A stretch of 64,000 nucleotides of DNA from Chaenocephalus aceratus (lineage: Eukaryota > Chordata > Actinopteri > Perciformes > Channichthyidae): NCBI GenBank assembly GCA_023974075.1, contig JAMFTG010000231.1, forward strand, positions 37,501-101,500, read 5' to 3'. Shown here piece after piece: positions 22,215 to 33,356 of this stretch; position 1 is the stretch's first letter, and every line of letters starts with the position of its first letter. The notes beneath the pieces were generated by a model. It did no database searches. It saw only the letters and a program-made list of their open reading frames with translations, and was not told where the DNA came from. A program made the translations under genes and the position numbers.

Positions 22215-25076
22215 CCACTCACCTGTCCTTTACTCACCTGTCTTTTACTCACCTTTCCTTTACTCACCTGTCCTTTACTCACCTGTCCTTCACTCACCCG
22301 TCCTTCAATCACCTGTCCTTCACTCACCTTTATTTCACCTATCCTTCACTCACCTGTCTTTTACTCACCTGTCCTTTACTCACCTGTCTTTCACCTATCC
22401 TTCACTCACCTGTCTTTTACTCACCTGTCCTTCACTCACCTGTCTTTTACTCACCTGTCCTTTACTTGTCCTTCACTCACCTATCCTTTACTCACCTGTC
22501 CTTCACTCACCTGTCTTTTACTCACCTGTCCTTCACTCACCTGTCCTTCACTCACCTGTCCTTTACTCACCTGTCCTTCACTCACCTGTCCTTTACTCAC
22601 CTGCCCTTCACTCACCTATCCTTTACTCACCTGTCCTTTACCTGTCCTTTACTCACCTGTCCTTTACCTGTCCTTCACTCACCTGTCTTTTACTCACCTG
22701 TCCTTCACTCACCTGTCTTTCCCCTGTCCTTCACTCACCTGTCTTTTACTCACCTGTCCTTCACTCACCTGTCCTTTACTCACCTGCCCTTCACTCACCT
22801 GTCCTTTACTCACCTGTCCTTTACTCACCTGTCCTTCACTCACCCGTCCTTCAATCACCTGTTCTTCACTCACCTGTCCTTTACTCACCTGTCCTTCACT
22901 CACCTGTCCTTTACTCACCTACCCTTTACTCACCTGTCCTTTACTCACCTGTCCTTCACTCACCCGTCCTTCAATCACCTGTTCTTCACTCACCTGTTCT
23001 TCACTCACCTGTCCTTTACTCACCTGTCCTTCACTCACCTGTCCTTTACTCACCTACCCTTTACTCACCTGTCCTTCACTCACCTGTCCTTTACTCACCT
23101 GTCCTTCACCTACCTGTCCTTCACTCACCTGTCCTTTACTCACCTACCCTTTACTCACCTGTCGTTTACTCACCTGTCCTTTACCTGTCCTTCACTCACC
23201 TGTCATTTACTCACCTGTTCTTTACTCACCTGTCCTTTACTCACCTGTCCTTTACTCACCTGTCATTTACTCACCCGTCCTTTACTCACCCGTCCTTTAC
23301 TCACCTGTCCTTCACTCACCTGTCCTTCACTCACCTGTCCTTTACTCACCTGTCCTTCACTCACCTGTCCTTTACCTGTCCTTTACTCACCTGTCCTTTA
23401 CTCACCTGTCTTTTATTCACCTGTCCTTTACTCACCTGTCCTTCACTCACCTGTCCTTTACTCACCTGTCCTTCACTCACCTGTCCTTTACCTGTCCTTT
23501 ACTCACCTGTCCTTTACTCACCTGTCTTTTATTCACCTGTCCTTTACTCACCTGTCCTTTACTCACCTGTCCTTCACTCACCTGTCTTTTACTCACCTGT
23601 CCTTTACCTGTCCTTTACTCACCTGTCTTTTACTCACCTGTCCTTTACTCACCTGTCCTTCACTCACCTGTCTTTTACTCACCTGTCCTTTACTTGTCCT
23701 TCACTCACCTGTCCTTTACTCACCTGTCCTTCACTCACCTGTCTTTTACTCACCTGTCCTTCACTCACCTGTCCTTCACTCACCTGTCCTTTACTCACCT
23801 GTCCTTCACTCACCTGTCCTTTACTCACCTGCCCTTCACTCACCTATCCTTTACTCACCTGTCCTTTACTCACCTGTCCTTTACCTGTCCTTCACTCACC
23901 TGTCTTTTACTCACCTGTCCTTCACTCACCTGTCTTTCCCCTGTCCTTCACTCACCTGTCTTTTACTCACCTGTCCTTCACTCACCTGTCTTTTACTCAC
24001 CTGTCCTTCACTCACCTGTCCTTTACTCACCTGCCCTTCACTCACCTGTCCTTTACTCACCTGTCCTTCACTCACCTGTCCTTCACTCACCCGTCCTTCA
24101 ATCACCTGTTCTTCACTCACCTGTTCTTCACTCACCTGTCCTTTACTCACCTGTCCTTCACTCACCTGTCCTTCACTCACCTGTCCTTTACTCACCTACC
24201 CTTTACTCACCTGTCCTTTACTCACCTGTCCTTCACTCACCTGTCCTTCACTCACCTGTCCTTTACTCACCTGTCCTTCACCTACCTGTCCTTCACTCAC
24301 CTGTCCTTTACTCACCTACCCTTTACTCACCTGTCGTTTACTCACCTGTCCTTTACCTGTCCTTCACTCACCTGTCATTTACTCACCTGTCCTTTACTCA
24401 CCTGTCCTTTACTCACCTACCCTTTACTCACCTGTCATTTACTCACCCGTCCTTTACTCACCCGTCCTTTACTCACCTGTCCTTCACTCACCTGTACTTT
24501 ACTCACCTGTCCTTCACTCACCTGTCCTTTACCTGTCCGTTACTCACCTGTCCTTCACTCACCTGTCTTTTACTCACCTGTCCTTCACTCACCTGTCTTT
24601 TACTCACCTGTCCTTCACTCACCTGTCCTTTACTCACCTGTCCTTTACCTGTCCTTTACTCACCTGTCCTTTACTCACCTGCCCTTCACTCACCTGTCCT
24701 TTACTCACCTGTCCTTTACCTGTCCTTTACTCACCTGTCCTTCACTCACCTGTCCTTTACTCACCTGTCCTTCACTCACCCGTCCTTCAATCACCTGTTC
24801 TTCACTCACCTGTCCTTCACTCACCTTTCTTTCACCTATCCTTCACTCACCTGTCTTTTACTCACCTGTCTTTTACTCACCTGTCTTTCACCTATCCTTC
24901 ACTCACCTGTCTTTTACTCACCTGTCCTTCACTCACCCGTCCTTCACTCACCCGTCCTTCACTCACCTGTTCTTCACTCACCTGTCCTTCACTCACCTGT
25001 CCTTCACCTGTCCTTTACTCACCTGTCCTTCACTCACCTGTCCTTTACTCACCTGTCCTTTACTCACCTGTCCTTT
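22215..25076. repeat. 15-bp minisatellite (CTCACCTGTCCTTTA)
   Basis: Roughly 190 units of CTCACCTGTCCTTTA or CTCACCTGTCCTTCA with shorter variants, in recognisable higher-order blocks; segments around 22.7-23.2 kb and 23.7-24.4 kb are near copies. Long ORFs on the plus strand (1281 and 969 codons) are artefacts of a period divisible by 3. The minus strand reads CAGGTGAGTAAAGGA repeatedly. Confidence 0.95.
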
Positions 25077-25079
25077 GAA

Positions 25080-25420
25080 TTGGTGTTTTCTATGTTCTTG
25101 TTTTTGCGTCATGTATGAGAGTTCTATTGTCTCGTGTTTTTTACATTAGTTTTTTGTCCTAAGGGTTTAGTCTAAATGTATTTAGGCCTGTTATATATGT
25201 ATTGACGTACAGCACAGGTCAGCTGTGTTGCTTTTAAATGTGCTATATAAATAAAGGATCGGATTAAGACAATACGTTTTACATTACTAGTTCTATGATG
25301 TTTAAATATTCCAATGAGGCGTTATCTTAATTCAATTGTTGTTCTCTAGTAAACAGAAAAGCAACTGAATTGTACTTTTTTTTTTAACAAACTAAATGTT
25401 TAAATGATTAATACAAAGAC
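25080..25420. other. Retroposon 3' UTR-like remnant
   Basis: Ends in GTGCTATATAAATAAAGGAT (25238), the type of 3' terminus found on teleost LINEs; otherwise AT-rich with no coding signal. Confidence 0.5.
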
Positions 25421-25895
25421 ATGATATCTATCTATCTATCTCTCCATCCATCTCTCTATCCATCCATCTCTCTATCCATCCATCTCTCTATCTATCCGTC
25501 CATCTATCTATCTCTCCATCCATCTATCTATCTCTGTCCATCTATCTCTCTATCCATCCATCTATCCATCTCTCTATCTATCCATCTCTGTCCATCTATC
25601 GATCTATCCATCTCTCCTTCCATCTATCTATCTCTCCATCCATCTCGCTATCTATCTCTCCATCTATCTCTCCATCCATCCATCTATCTCTATATATCCA
25701 TCTCTCTATCTATCTATCTCTCCATCCATCTATCTATCTCTGTCCATCTATCGATCTATCTCTCCTTCCATCCATCTATCTCTCCATCCATCTATCTCTC
25801 CATCCATCTATCTATCTCTGTCCATCTATTGATCTATCTATCTTTCCATCCATCTCTCCATCTATCCATCTATCTCTCTATCTATCCATCTCTCT
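25421..25895. repeat. ATCT/ATCC tetranucleotide microsatellite
   Basis: 475 bp of interspersed ATCT, ATCC and TCTC units (TCCATCTATC higher-order pattern). Confidence 0.95.
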
Positions 25896-26955
25896 CTAAG
25901 CCCTTTTAAACTTTGAAAACGACACTAAATTATTTAATATATTTTATTTAACAGGGAAAAAACAACAGAAACTGATTTTTGAACAGCTTTTAATTGAAAG
26001 CCTGGTACAAGAAACACACAGAGAGCAACGACAGGAAACATGACTAATCTGTACAGTAAGGGTCTGGCAACATGCGCCAGAGTCCGTCTCCGTCTCAGCA
26101 TCAAACATCAAACACGTCCCGTTCATCTCGTCAAACCCATATTGGACTAATCAAACAACAACGGCATCAAATAAACAGCATCACATTAACATTATTCTGC
26201 ATATTTAGAAAAAAAAGCATTAAAAAAACAGCTTTTTAATTCATTTATCAACATTTAAAGGATCCTTCCTTTTGTCCAATCAGTGCCATTCAAGCACTTA
26301 TAATGACATCACATATAAAACAATTGAAAAGGAAAGACAAAAGCTTAGAAATAATAAAATCAAGAGCCCTGTTTGGTTGAAAGATAGGCCACTAAGTTGT
26401 GCTACTCAAAGAAATAAAAAACCTTGCTTTAAATGTTGGAAACACGGCGTTAAAAGCTCACATCTACCAGCGAGTCACTTTCACTGAAACACAGACGCAG
26501 AGAGGACACACCCTGAAGCAGATCATTTCAACAACAAACACTGGCAAATAAACGCCTCTGAGGTTTTAAAAAGCCGGTAGAAACCCAAACATCCAAGTTG
26601 GTGTCCAATGATGACCAAATCCAGACGTCCTAAATACTTTAAATCCATTTAGAGGAAAATATTCTGTTTCTGGAAATCATAGAAAAGTCAGTCTGTGAGT
26701 TTCGTTCACACATTTGATGAGTGCTGCAGATCGTTGAAGAAAGCGGGGACGTCGGTCAAAAGTGGAAATTAAGAACTGACAAATAAACTCTGAGGTTTTG
26801 AAAAGCCCCAAAAATCCAAACTGATGACCAAATTCAGACGTCAGGAGTTACTCAGACACGTTGTACAGACACGTAGACTCCGGGTGTTTCCGGAAAGATA
26901 GGGTACGAGTTCTGTGGCTGCGATGTGGTTTATAAGATATATATTATCTCGAGAA

Positions 26956-27495
26956 CATGACGCCCGTATACAAGATGTCTCCTGGCGCAAACAAGATGTC
27001 TCCTGACGTAAACAAGATGTCTCCTGACGTAAACAAGATGTCTCCTGGCGTAAACAAGATGTCTCCTGGCGTAAACAAGATGTCTCCTGGCGTAAACAAG
27101 ATGTCTCCTGGCGTAAACAAGATGTCTCCTGGCGTAAACAAGATGTCTCCTGACGTAAACAAGATGTCTCCTGGCGTAAACAAGATGTCTCCTGGCGTAA
27201 ACAAGATGTTTCCTGACGTAAACAAAACATCTCCTGACGTAAACAAGATGTCTCCTGACGTAAATAAGACGTCTCCTGACGTAAACAAGATGTCTCCTGA
27301 CGCAAACAAGATGTCTCCTGACGTAAACAAGATGTCTCCTGGCGTAAACAAGATGTCTCCTGGCGTAAACAAGATGTCTCCTGACGCAAACAAGATGTCT
27401 CCTGACGCAAACAAGATGTCTCCTGACGCAAACAAGATGTCTCCTGAAGCATACAAGATGTCTCTTGGCGTAAACAAGATGTCTCCTGACGTATA
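26956..27495. repeat. 21-bp minisatellite, left block
   Basis: About 25 copies of AACAAGATGTCTCCTGACGTA with GGCGTA, GACGCA and other variants. The same array continues at 27895 beyond a MITE insertion. Confidence 0.95.
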
Positions 27496-27499
27496 CAAG

Positions 27500-27894
27500 G
27501 GGTGTTTGTCAATGTCGAGGACGCTTCCTTGGTAGGACAAGTCCCTCCGAGTCAGGTCCTTCAGAAGCGAGGCAAGAAATCCTTCCTAGCCTCGGAAAAT
27601 GAAGAATGGGGGAACAGGCTAACAGGTGTGCGTCATATGCGAGGCCCCGCCTTAAATAGAGCGCGATTTCCGCCAACGATTTGGAAATTGGTCCGTGCGC
27701 AAAGCATTGTGGGAATTTTAAGACCGCAGAGGATACACATGTGCAGCCTCGAAATTTCCTGCAACGAAGGACGCCGGCCTCGGTAGAATTCCAAGGATCC
27801 TGGACATTGGAACAGTCCTTCGACGGCACTGGGTGACGTAGCATCCTTGAAATAGTGGCTCTGGAGCATCCTTCCTCGACATTGAGAAACACCC
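27500..27894. mobile_element. MITE inserted in the 21-bp array
   Basis: Inverted ends GGGTGTTTGTCAATGTCGAG (27500) and CTCGACATTGAGAAACACCC (ending 27894), differing at one position within 20 nt. The 395-bp interior is noncoding. Flanks on both sides are units of the same minisatellite, so the array predates the insertion. Confidence 0.8.
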
Positions 27895-28276
27895 AAAATG
27901 TCTCCTGACGTAAACAAGATGTCTCCTGACGTAAACAAGATGTCTCCTGACGCAAACAAGATGTCTCCTGACGTAAACAAGATGTCTCCTGACGTAAACA
28001 AGATGTCTCCTGACGCATACAAGATGTCTCCTGACGTAAACAAGATGTCTCCTGACGTAAACAAGATGTCTCCTGACGTAAACAAGATGTCTCCTGACGT
28101 AAACAAAATGTCTCCTGACGTAAACAAGATGTCTCCTGACGTAAACAAGATGTCTCCTGACGTAAACAAGATGTCTCCTGACGCAAACAAGACGTCTCCT
28201 GACGTAAACAAGATGTCTCCTGGCGCAAACAAGATGTCTCCTGACGTAAACAAGATGTCTCCTGACGTAAACAAAA
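27895..28276. repeat. 21-bp minisatellite, right block
   Basis: About 18 copies of the same 21-bp unit, here dominated by the GACGTA variant, whereas the left block also has many GGCGTA units. Confidence 0.95.
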
Positions 28277-30348
28277 AAGTGACGTCGGAGCTCCGTAGAA
28301 ACCAAGCTGTCTCTGCGTCTGACGCTCGATACTCAGATTTCTGGAGGAATTATGCCGTTTTTGAGGAACAGACATTTTGTTTTCTGGCATCATTTTACGA
28401 GGAAAATCTGCATTTTGTTTGAGGGGGCAGACAGAACCCTGCTGTCCGTTAACGTGAGTATGTGAATATCTTGTTGTCTATAGAAAATGATCCCGTGTTG
28501 TTTCATCTTGATACAATGGATCACAAGGTTTGTTCGCACTGATCTTAAAATAATAAATATATAAAATCTTATTAATTAATGTGATTATATATCAATCAAT
28601 ATCTAAATCAAGTTCCATGACTCCTAACGATGCATCCTGGTTTCTTGGGGAAATGCACTAACTGTTTAATTAAGATAATTAACTTCTGATCTCGAGAATA
28701 AAATTGTCGGCATTATCTCAAAACCACGAATGTTTTCCACCGGATTATTTTCACAAGATAATGACCTAACACCGTTTCGTACATGAATCCTAAAGAACCG
28801 ATACGTCTGTATTATTAGAGATAATAGGCGTGAGGGCGTAGTATTTCTGCTGTGTCATGGTTTGCATCCTAGTTTGTATTAAAGGGGTTTTTCTGGCGTT
28901 GTTCGGGTCGGCGGTGGAGATTCGTCAGTCCAATACGTCGGGCGTTATCTGGGTGTTTGCAAAGACGAGCTCAACGGAGAGGAAAGTGATGGACACATGT
29001 TCACACTGAATAATAAAACACTGATTTAGCTGCGTCTAGTTGGAGCTTCGGCCTGAAGCGCGTTCAGCTCGTGGACCTTAGATCCAACCCTAAGAAGGAA
29101 AACTCGCTTTTAGAGTCGGACGAGTGACAGGAGGCGGGGCTACGTGAGAATACAAGGCAAGCGAGAGAGAGAGCAATAACTTACTGTTTTAGCTTTTCAG
29201 GTTGTGCGTGCATATAAATACTGGATGTATATGCGTTCAAGAGAGCAGGAGGAGGAAAAGGCCTTCATGAACTACATACACATCGGGTGTTTTCGATGCA
29301 GTCAAGTGCGTTGTGGTTACCTCGCTGTGTGGATGCAACGTGAGACTAAAGGGAAGAAGGGGCTTCACACCCTGGGGATCAAAGAGTGGCTTTTGTTTCC
29401 TTCAGGCTGATAAAAGCTCACGCACACACACACCCTGAAGCCAGTGTGTGTGTGAGAGGAGACAAACGGCACCGCCACCCACGAGTCAGAGTCAGTGCTG
29501 TGTGCAAGTGGACGAGATATGGCAATTTGTGGGCGTATTAGCTGCCCGTTTTCAAATGTATACACTTCTTGTAAAAAAAATATGCTCTTCTTTTTACTAT
29601 TCAATGGCTGGGCGGTGTTTGGTTACTTTGCATTTCGTTCATTGCAAAACTAAACACACCTAAGGGGACGAGGGGGGAGGGGGGCAACACTGATACTTGT
29701 CCTCCTTCATCAATGGCATGTGCACCGAGGTACTAAAGGGACACGGACAACAAAAGCAACAACTTCCCGTGACTCTCGGACTTCACTTTAAGGACATTTC
29801 GGCCACGGGCGAAGAGCTATTTGTTTAAGCACTTGGACAATCGATATATCACACACTCGTCTAAGGAGCTTTAACATGTGTTTGCAGCACGAGGTATTAA
29901 CACTCAGCATACATCTGCAAAACAGAGAGCGAGAGTAAACCAGTCTGCATCGATCTATGAATTCATGTCCGTGATTCTCTCAGTATCTGTGACTCGAGAA
30001 AATAACTGGCTTTTTCTTTTGTCCATGTCCCTTTAGAGTCTGCCTGCAGCCCGTAGAGTGTTACGATACCCATGTATGGTAGGGTCTCCAGAACATAGAA
30101 ACTGCCGGATTTTTGTACAATTAGCACAAGTTGTGTTAATTATCATTATAGCTTATGTGGACAATAGTTACAAAATGGCTTCTGGAAAAAGCGAGTGTTT
30201 TGGGGGTTTAGGGCATATTGCTGTGATTATTGTATTTTTGTAACTCTGGCAAAACAATTTCCTTCGGGATGAATAAAGTCTTATCTTAAATGAGCTGCAA
30301 ACAGACTTTCCGGGTCTCGGTACGTTTTCCTTCAGAACATGTGCTCTC

Positions 30349-30560
30349 CTATGTCTCGGGGTCTTCGGACTGGGCGGTGTTTTGGGAGGGGAACTCTTTA
30401 ATGGTGACGGTGAGGAGGTTGGAGGTGACGTCAGTGACCACCACGTCTTTACAGCTGGGCGCCATCTCAGGGTGCCAGTTGGGGTTTCCCTCCGCTATTT
30501 GGGGTTCTGCAGGGGTCTCGTTGCCGGGGCTCTGGTCGTCGGGCAGCTGCCGTTTCCTGC
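30349..30560 (-). CDS. cbx6: cbx6 exon 8: Polycomb C-box and stop
   Basis: 212 nt with stop TAG at 30349-30351. It encodes (G)[19 protein letters not shown], then [11 protein letters not shown] and the C-box [18 protein letters not shown] (residues 383-400), nearly identical to the mammalian CBX6 C-terminus, which binds RING1A/B and carries repression. The tail [13 protein letters not shown] is divergent. The acceptor is CATGAAG at 30561, next to a (TTCTGA)-type retroposon tail. The reading is unambiguous from the C-box back to about residue 350. Confidence 0.92.
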
Positions 30561-31471
30561 CTTCATGAGAATCAGAATCAGTTTTATTGCTATGTTGACA
30601 CACAAGAGGAATTTGCTTTGGTGTTAATGGTGTAAACAAAGACACAGAAAAAACGTTCTGGTTTTTTTTTGAAGAAAAGGGCAAAAAATAGGACTATTAT
30701 ACAAGCTATTTTTTTTGGCTCAAAATTATGGATTTCTTTCAGAAAATCTTTAAATTATGACTTTTTCTCGAAATCACAAAAAGTATGCATTTTTTCAAAA
30801 AGACTCAGAATTCTAAAAGATTTCTGAAAATCGTAATATTAATTTTTTAATATTTTTTTGAAAAAAATGCTCAAAATATTTTCCTGAACATCCTGAATTA
30901 TGTGTTTTCTAATAGTTTGCAGGATTCGCAGTATTAAAGAGATATTGTTGGTATAGTGTGAAATGGAGTAAGAATTTGATTGCCGAGTAGGTTGCCACAA
31001 GAGGAATTTGATTTGGTGTAAAAAGTGTTAAAGACACAGAAACAAGAAAACGTTTTGGGTATTTTATGAAAGGGGCAACAAATAGTATTATTATAAAAGC
31101 TATTTTTAAAACTATTTTAAGGACTTTTGTAACAATTTAAAAATAAATAGAGAAAGATTCTGACTTTTTCAGAAAATCTCAGAATTCATTTTTTTCTGAA
31201 AAACAAAAACTTATTATCCGTTTCTAAAATTCTGACTTTTTAATCAAAATTATGACTTTTTTCTCAAATCTCAGAATTCTCACTTTTTCTGTTAATTGTA
31301 AAGCAAGGAGCAGAACATTGTCCTTTTTTAAAAGCCATTTTGAAACACTGTTTTAAAGACAATTTAAAAATAAAGACAATATTTATTCAGAATTCTGAGT
31401 TTTTCTGAAAATGCCGGATTCACAGTATTAAAGAGATATTGTCGGTAAAGTGTGAAATGGGGTTGTTCAAC
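30561..31471 (-). other. cbx6 intron 7
   Basis: 911 bp, AT-rich, with internal diverged duplications (CAGTATTAAAGAGATATTGT at about 30933 and 31423; CTCAGAATTCT motifs). Its 3' end (minus strand) is a retroposon tail, CAATAAAACTGATTCTGATT, ending at the exon 8 acceptor. Confidence 0.6.
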
Positions 31472-31528
31472 CTTTCGGGGTCTCGTCCTCGTCCTGGTCT
31501 TTCACCGAGGAAGACGATGAGGCTCCAA
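31472..31528 (-). CDS. cbx6: cbx6 exon 7: short Ser/acidic linker (predicted)
   Basis: 57 nt encoding (V)GASSSSSVKDQDEDETPK. Support is indirect: entry and exit are both phase 1, matching exons 6 and 8, and inclusion gives 413 residues for the whole protein. The acceptor is TTCTGAAG at 31529, lying just past a retroposon-like tail; the donor AAAG|GTTGAA at 31471 is weak. Skipping it would also keep frame, so it could be alternative. Mammalian CBX6 has a Ser/Pro/acidic linker here but no alignable block. Confidence 0.55.
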
Positions 31529-31609
31529 CTTCAGAATCAGAAACACAAACAGGGTTATTGCCAAGAGAACATTTCCTTCGTGTATTTCGTGCAAACATAA
31601 ACACCGTTA

Positions 31610-31870
31610 TACTTATTTATTTAAACAGTTATCACCGCAATAAACCGTATTTAATTTTGTTTTAATGTACATTATTTAATTTCATATTCTGTTCTTGTAC
31701 ATATCATATTCTATTTCCATGGATATAGACTTCTTGCACTATTTGTTATTTGTATTTTATTATATGTTGCATCGTGGGAGGAGCTCAGGTCAGCAGAATG
31801 TCATGGCCATTTCTACACTGCAGCTGCTGAGCATCTGACGATAACATCTTTGAATCTTTGAAGTCAACTT
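31610..31870 (-). mobile_element. Dispersed repeat, also present at 61.65-61.88 kb
   Basis: The stretch including CACCGTTATACTTATTTATT, GTACATATCATATTC and CATTTCTACACTGCAGCTGC has a diverged reverse-complement counterpart at 61650-61880 in pla2g6 intron 6 (CAGCAGCTTCAGTTTAGATA ... TATTGCGGTGATAAC). Class not determined. Confidence 0.55.
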
Positions 31871-32057
31871 TATTGTCAATCTTTCAGTTTGTGTGTACAG
31901 ACAGAGAGATCGAAATACCGTTGCCAGAATAATCCAGAATACAAAAATACAAATATATATAAAAATATGTATATACCTATATATACACAACCAACAGACA
32001 CATGTATACATATGCAAACATTAAGACCTACATAAAAGCACAACAATCAATATATGC

Positions 32058-32946
32058 AAAATAACAGTCACTTCAATATCTTTGGGAAATGTACATTAGT
32101 GATAAGGATGCCAGTGAGGATGCCAGTGAGGATGCCAGTAAGGATGCCAATGAGGTTGCCAGTAAGGATGCCAGTGAGGATGCCAGTAAGGATGCCAGTA
32201 AGGATGCCAGTGAGGATGCCAGTAAGGATGCCAGTAAGGATGCCAATGAGGTTGCCAGTGAGGATGCCAGTAAGGATGCCAGTAAGGATGCCAGTAAGGA
32301 TGCCAGTGAGGATGCCAGTGAGGATGCCAGTAAGGATGCCAGTAAGGATGCCAATGAGGTTGCCAGTGAGGATGCCAGTAAGGATGCCAATGAGGATGCC
32401 AGTGAGGATGCCAATAAGGATGCCAGTGAGGATGCCAATGAGGATGCCAGTAAGGATAACAATGAGGATGCCAGTGAGGATGCCAATAAGGATGCCAGTA
32501 AGGATAACAATGAGGATGCCAGTGAGGATGCCAATAAGGATGCCAGTAAGGATGCCAGTGAGGATGCCAATGAGGATGCCAGTAAGGATAACAATGAGGA
32601 TGCCAGTGAGGATGCCAGTAAGGATGCCAGTAAGGATGCCAGTGAGGATGCCAGTGAGGATGCCAGTAAGGATGCCAATAAGGATGCCAGTAAGGATGCC
32701 AGTAAGGATGCTAGTAAGGATGCCAATAAGGATGCCAGTAAGGATGCCAGTAAGGATGCCAATGAGGATGCCAGTGAGGATGCCAATAAGGATGCCAGTG
32801 AGGATGCCAATGAGGATGCCAGTAAGGATAACAATGAGGATGCCAATAAGGATGCCAGTGAGGATGCCAGTGAGGATGCTAGTAACTATGGACAATCTTG
32901 CACTAATGTACATTTCCCAAAGATATTGAAGTGACTGTTATTTTGC
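32058..32946. repeat. 12-bp minisatellite enclosed by a perfect 46-bp inverted repeat
   Basis: About 65 copies of GATGCCAGTAAG/GATGCCAGTGAG (32104-32888), with AATGAG and AACAAT variants. The array is bounded by 46-bp arms that are exact reverse complements: left 32058-32103 begins GCAAAATAACAGTCACTTCA and right 32901-32946 ends TGAAGTGACTGTTATTTTGC. It lies in cbx6 intron 6. Six-frame ORFs of about 280 codons across it are artefacts. Confidence 0.95.
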
Positions 32947-32989
32947 ATTGATTGATTGAAGAAGCTAGAAAACAAAGAACATTATTTAC

Positions 32990-33356
32990 CAGGGTTACTG
33001 GACTCTGGAGCTTCGCTGGAAGGAGGGAGAGAGACTCCTGTTGTGGATTTTCCTTCTGAACTGGAGGGGGAGGAGTTATGCTGGGAGGGGGAGGGGTTAC
33101 ACGGGGAGGGGGAGGAGTTATGCTGGGAGGGGGCGGAGTTATACTGGGCAGAGCTGAAGGTCACTGGTCCTCCACACTGGAGCCCAAACGGCTTCCCGTA
33201 CATGGGGAAGCCCAGCATCTTCAGTGGGGAATGGAAGGGCCGGTAAGGACCCTCGGCTTTCTTCCCGATGATTCGGTTTCGGGACGGGATGTTCTGCCGA
33301 CCCCCGACCGTGTGATTCCTTCCAGAAGCACCTCCTCGAACCGGCTTATCGATTAC
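32990..33356 (-). CDS. cbx6: cbx6 exon 6: second half of ancestral last exon
   Basis: 367 nt, phase 0 in, phase 1 out. It opens VIDKPVRGG, then NIPSRNRIIGKKAEG, matching the CBX6 sequence that directly follows NLK in mammals, and continues as FHSPLKMLGFPMYGKPFG. A Ser/Pro/Asn-rich run (NSAPSQHNSSPSP, with tandem 10-residue units at about 33070-33140) precedes SEAPESSNPG. The acceptor is TCTGAAG at 33357; the donor is CTG|GTAAAT at 32989. Without splicing the frame ends two codons later (GTAAATAA), so use of the donor is needed to reach the conserved C-box. Confidence 0.85.

Larger units (their letters stand above)
25930..30348 (-). other. cbx6 3' flank; possible long 3' UTR
   Basis: Sequence downstream of the cbx6 stop. 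30255-30295 is a retroposon tail (TTCATCCCGAAGGAAATTG on the minus strand). 28280-30250 shows no ORF or family I recognise, apart from a piece at 29730-29800 resembling the sequence just before the SINE at 3.0 kb. 26970-28276 is the 21-bp array. 25940-26950 is largely non-tandem, with one diverged direct duplication of about 230 bp (26550 and 26780) and AATAAA-type signals on the minus strand near 25943. A very long 3' UTR ending there is possible; this is inference only. Confidence 0.25.

Noticed and set aside
18667..25118. Very long open frames (1183 codons on minus; 1281 and 969 codons on plus)
   Set aside because: They run through 48-, 60- and 15-bp tandem arrays whose periods are multiples of 3, are open in several frames and both strands, and encode only repeat units.
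32054..32934. Six-frame ORFs of 257-291 codons
   Set aside because: All are readings of the 12-bp array, open in all frames for lack of stop codons in the unit.
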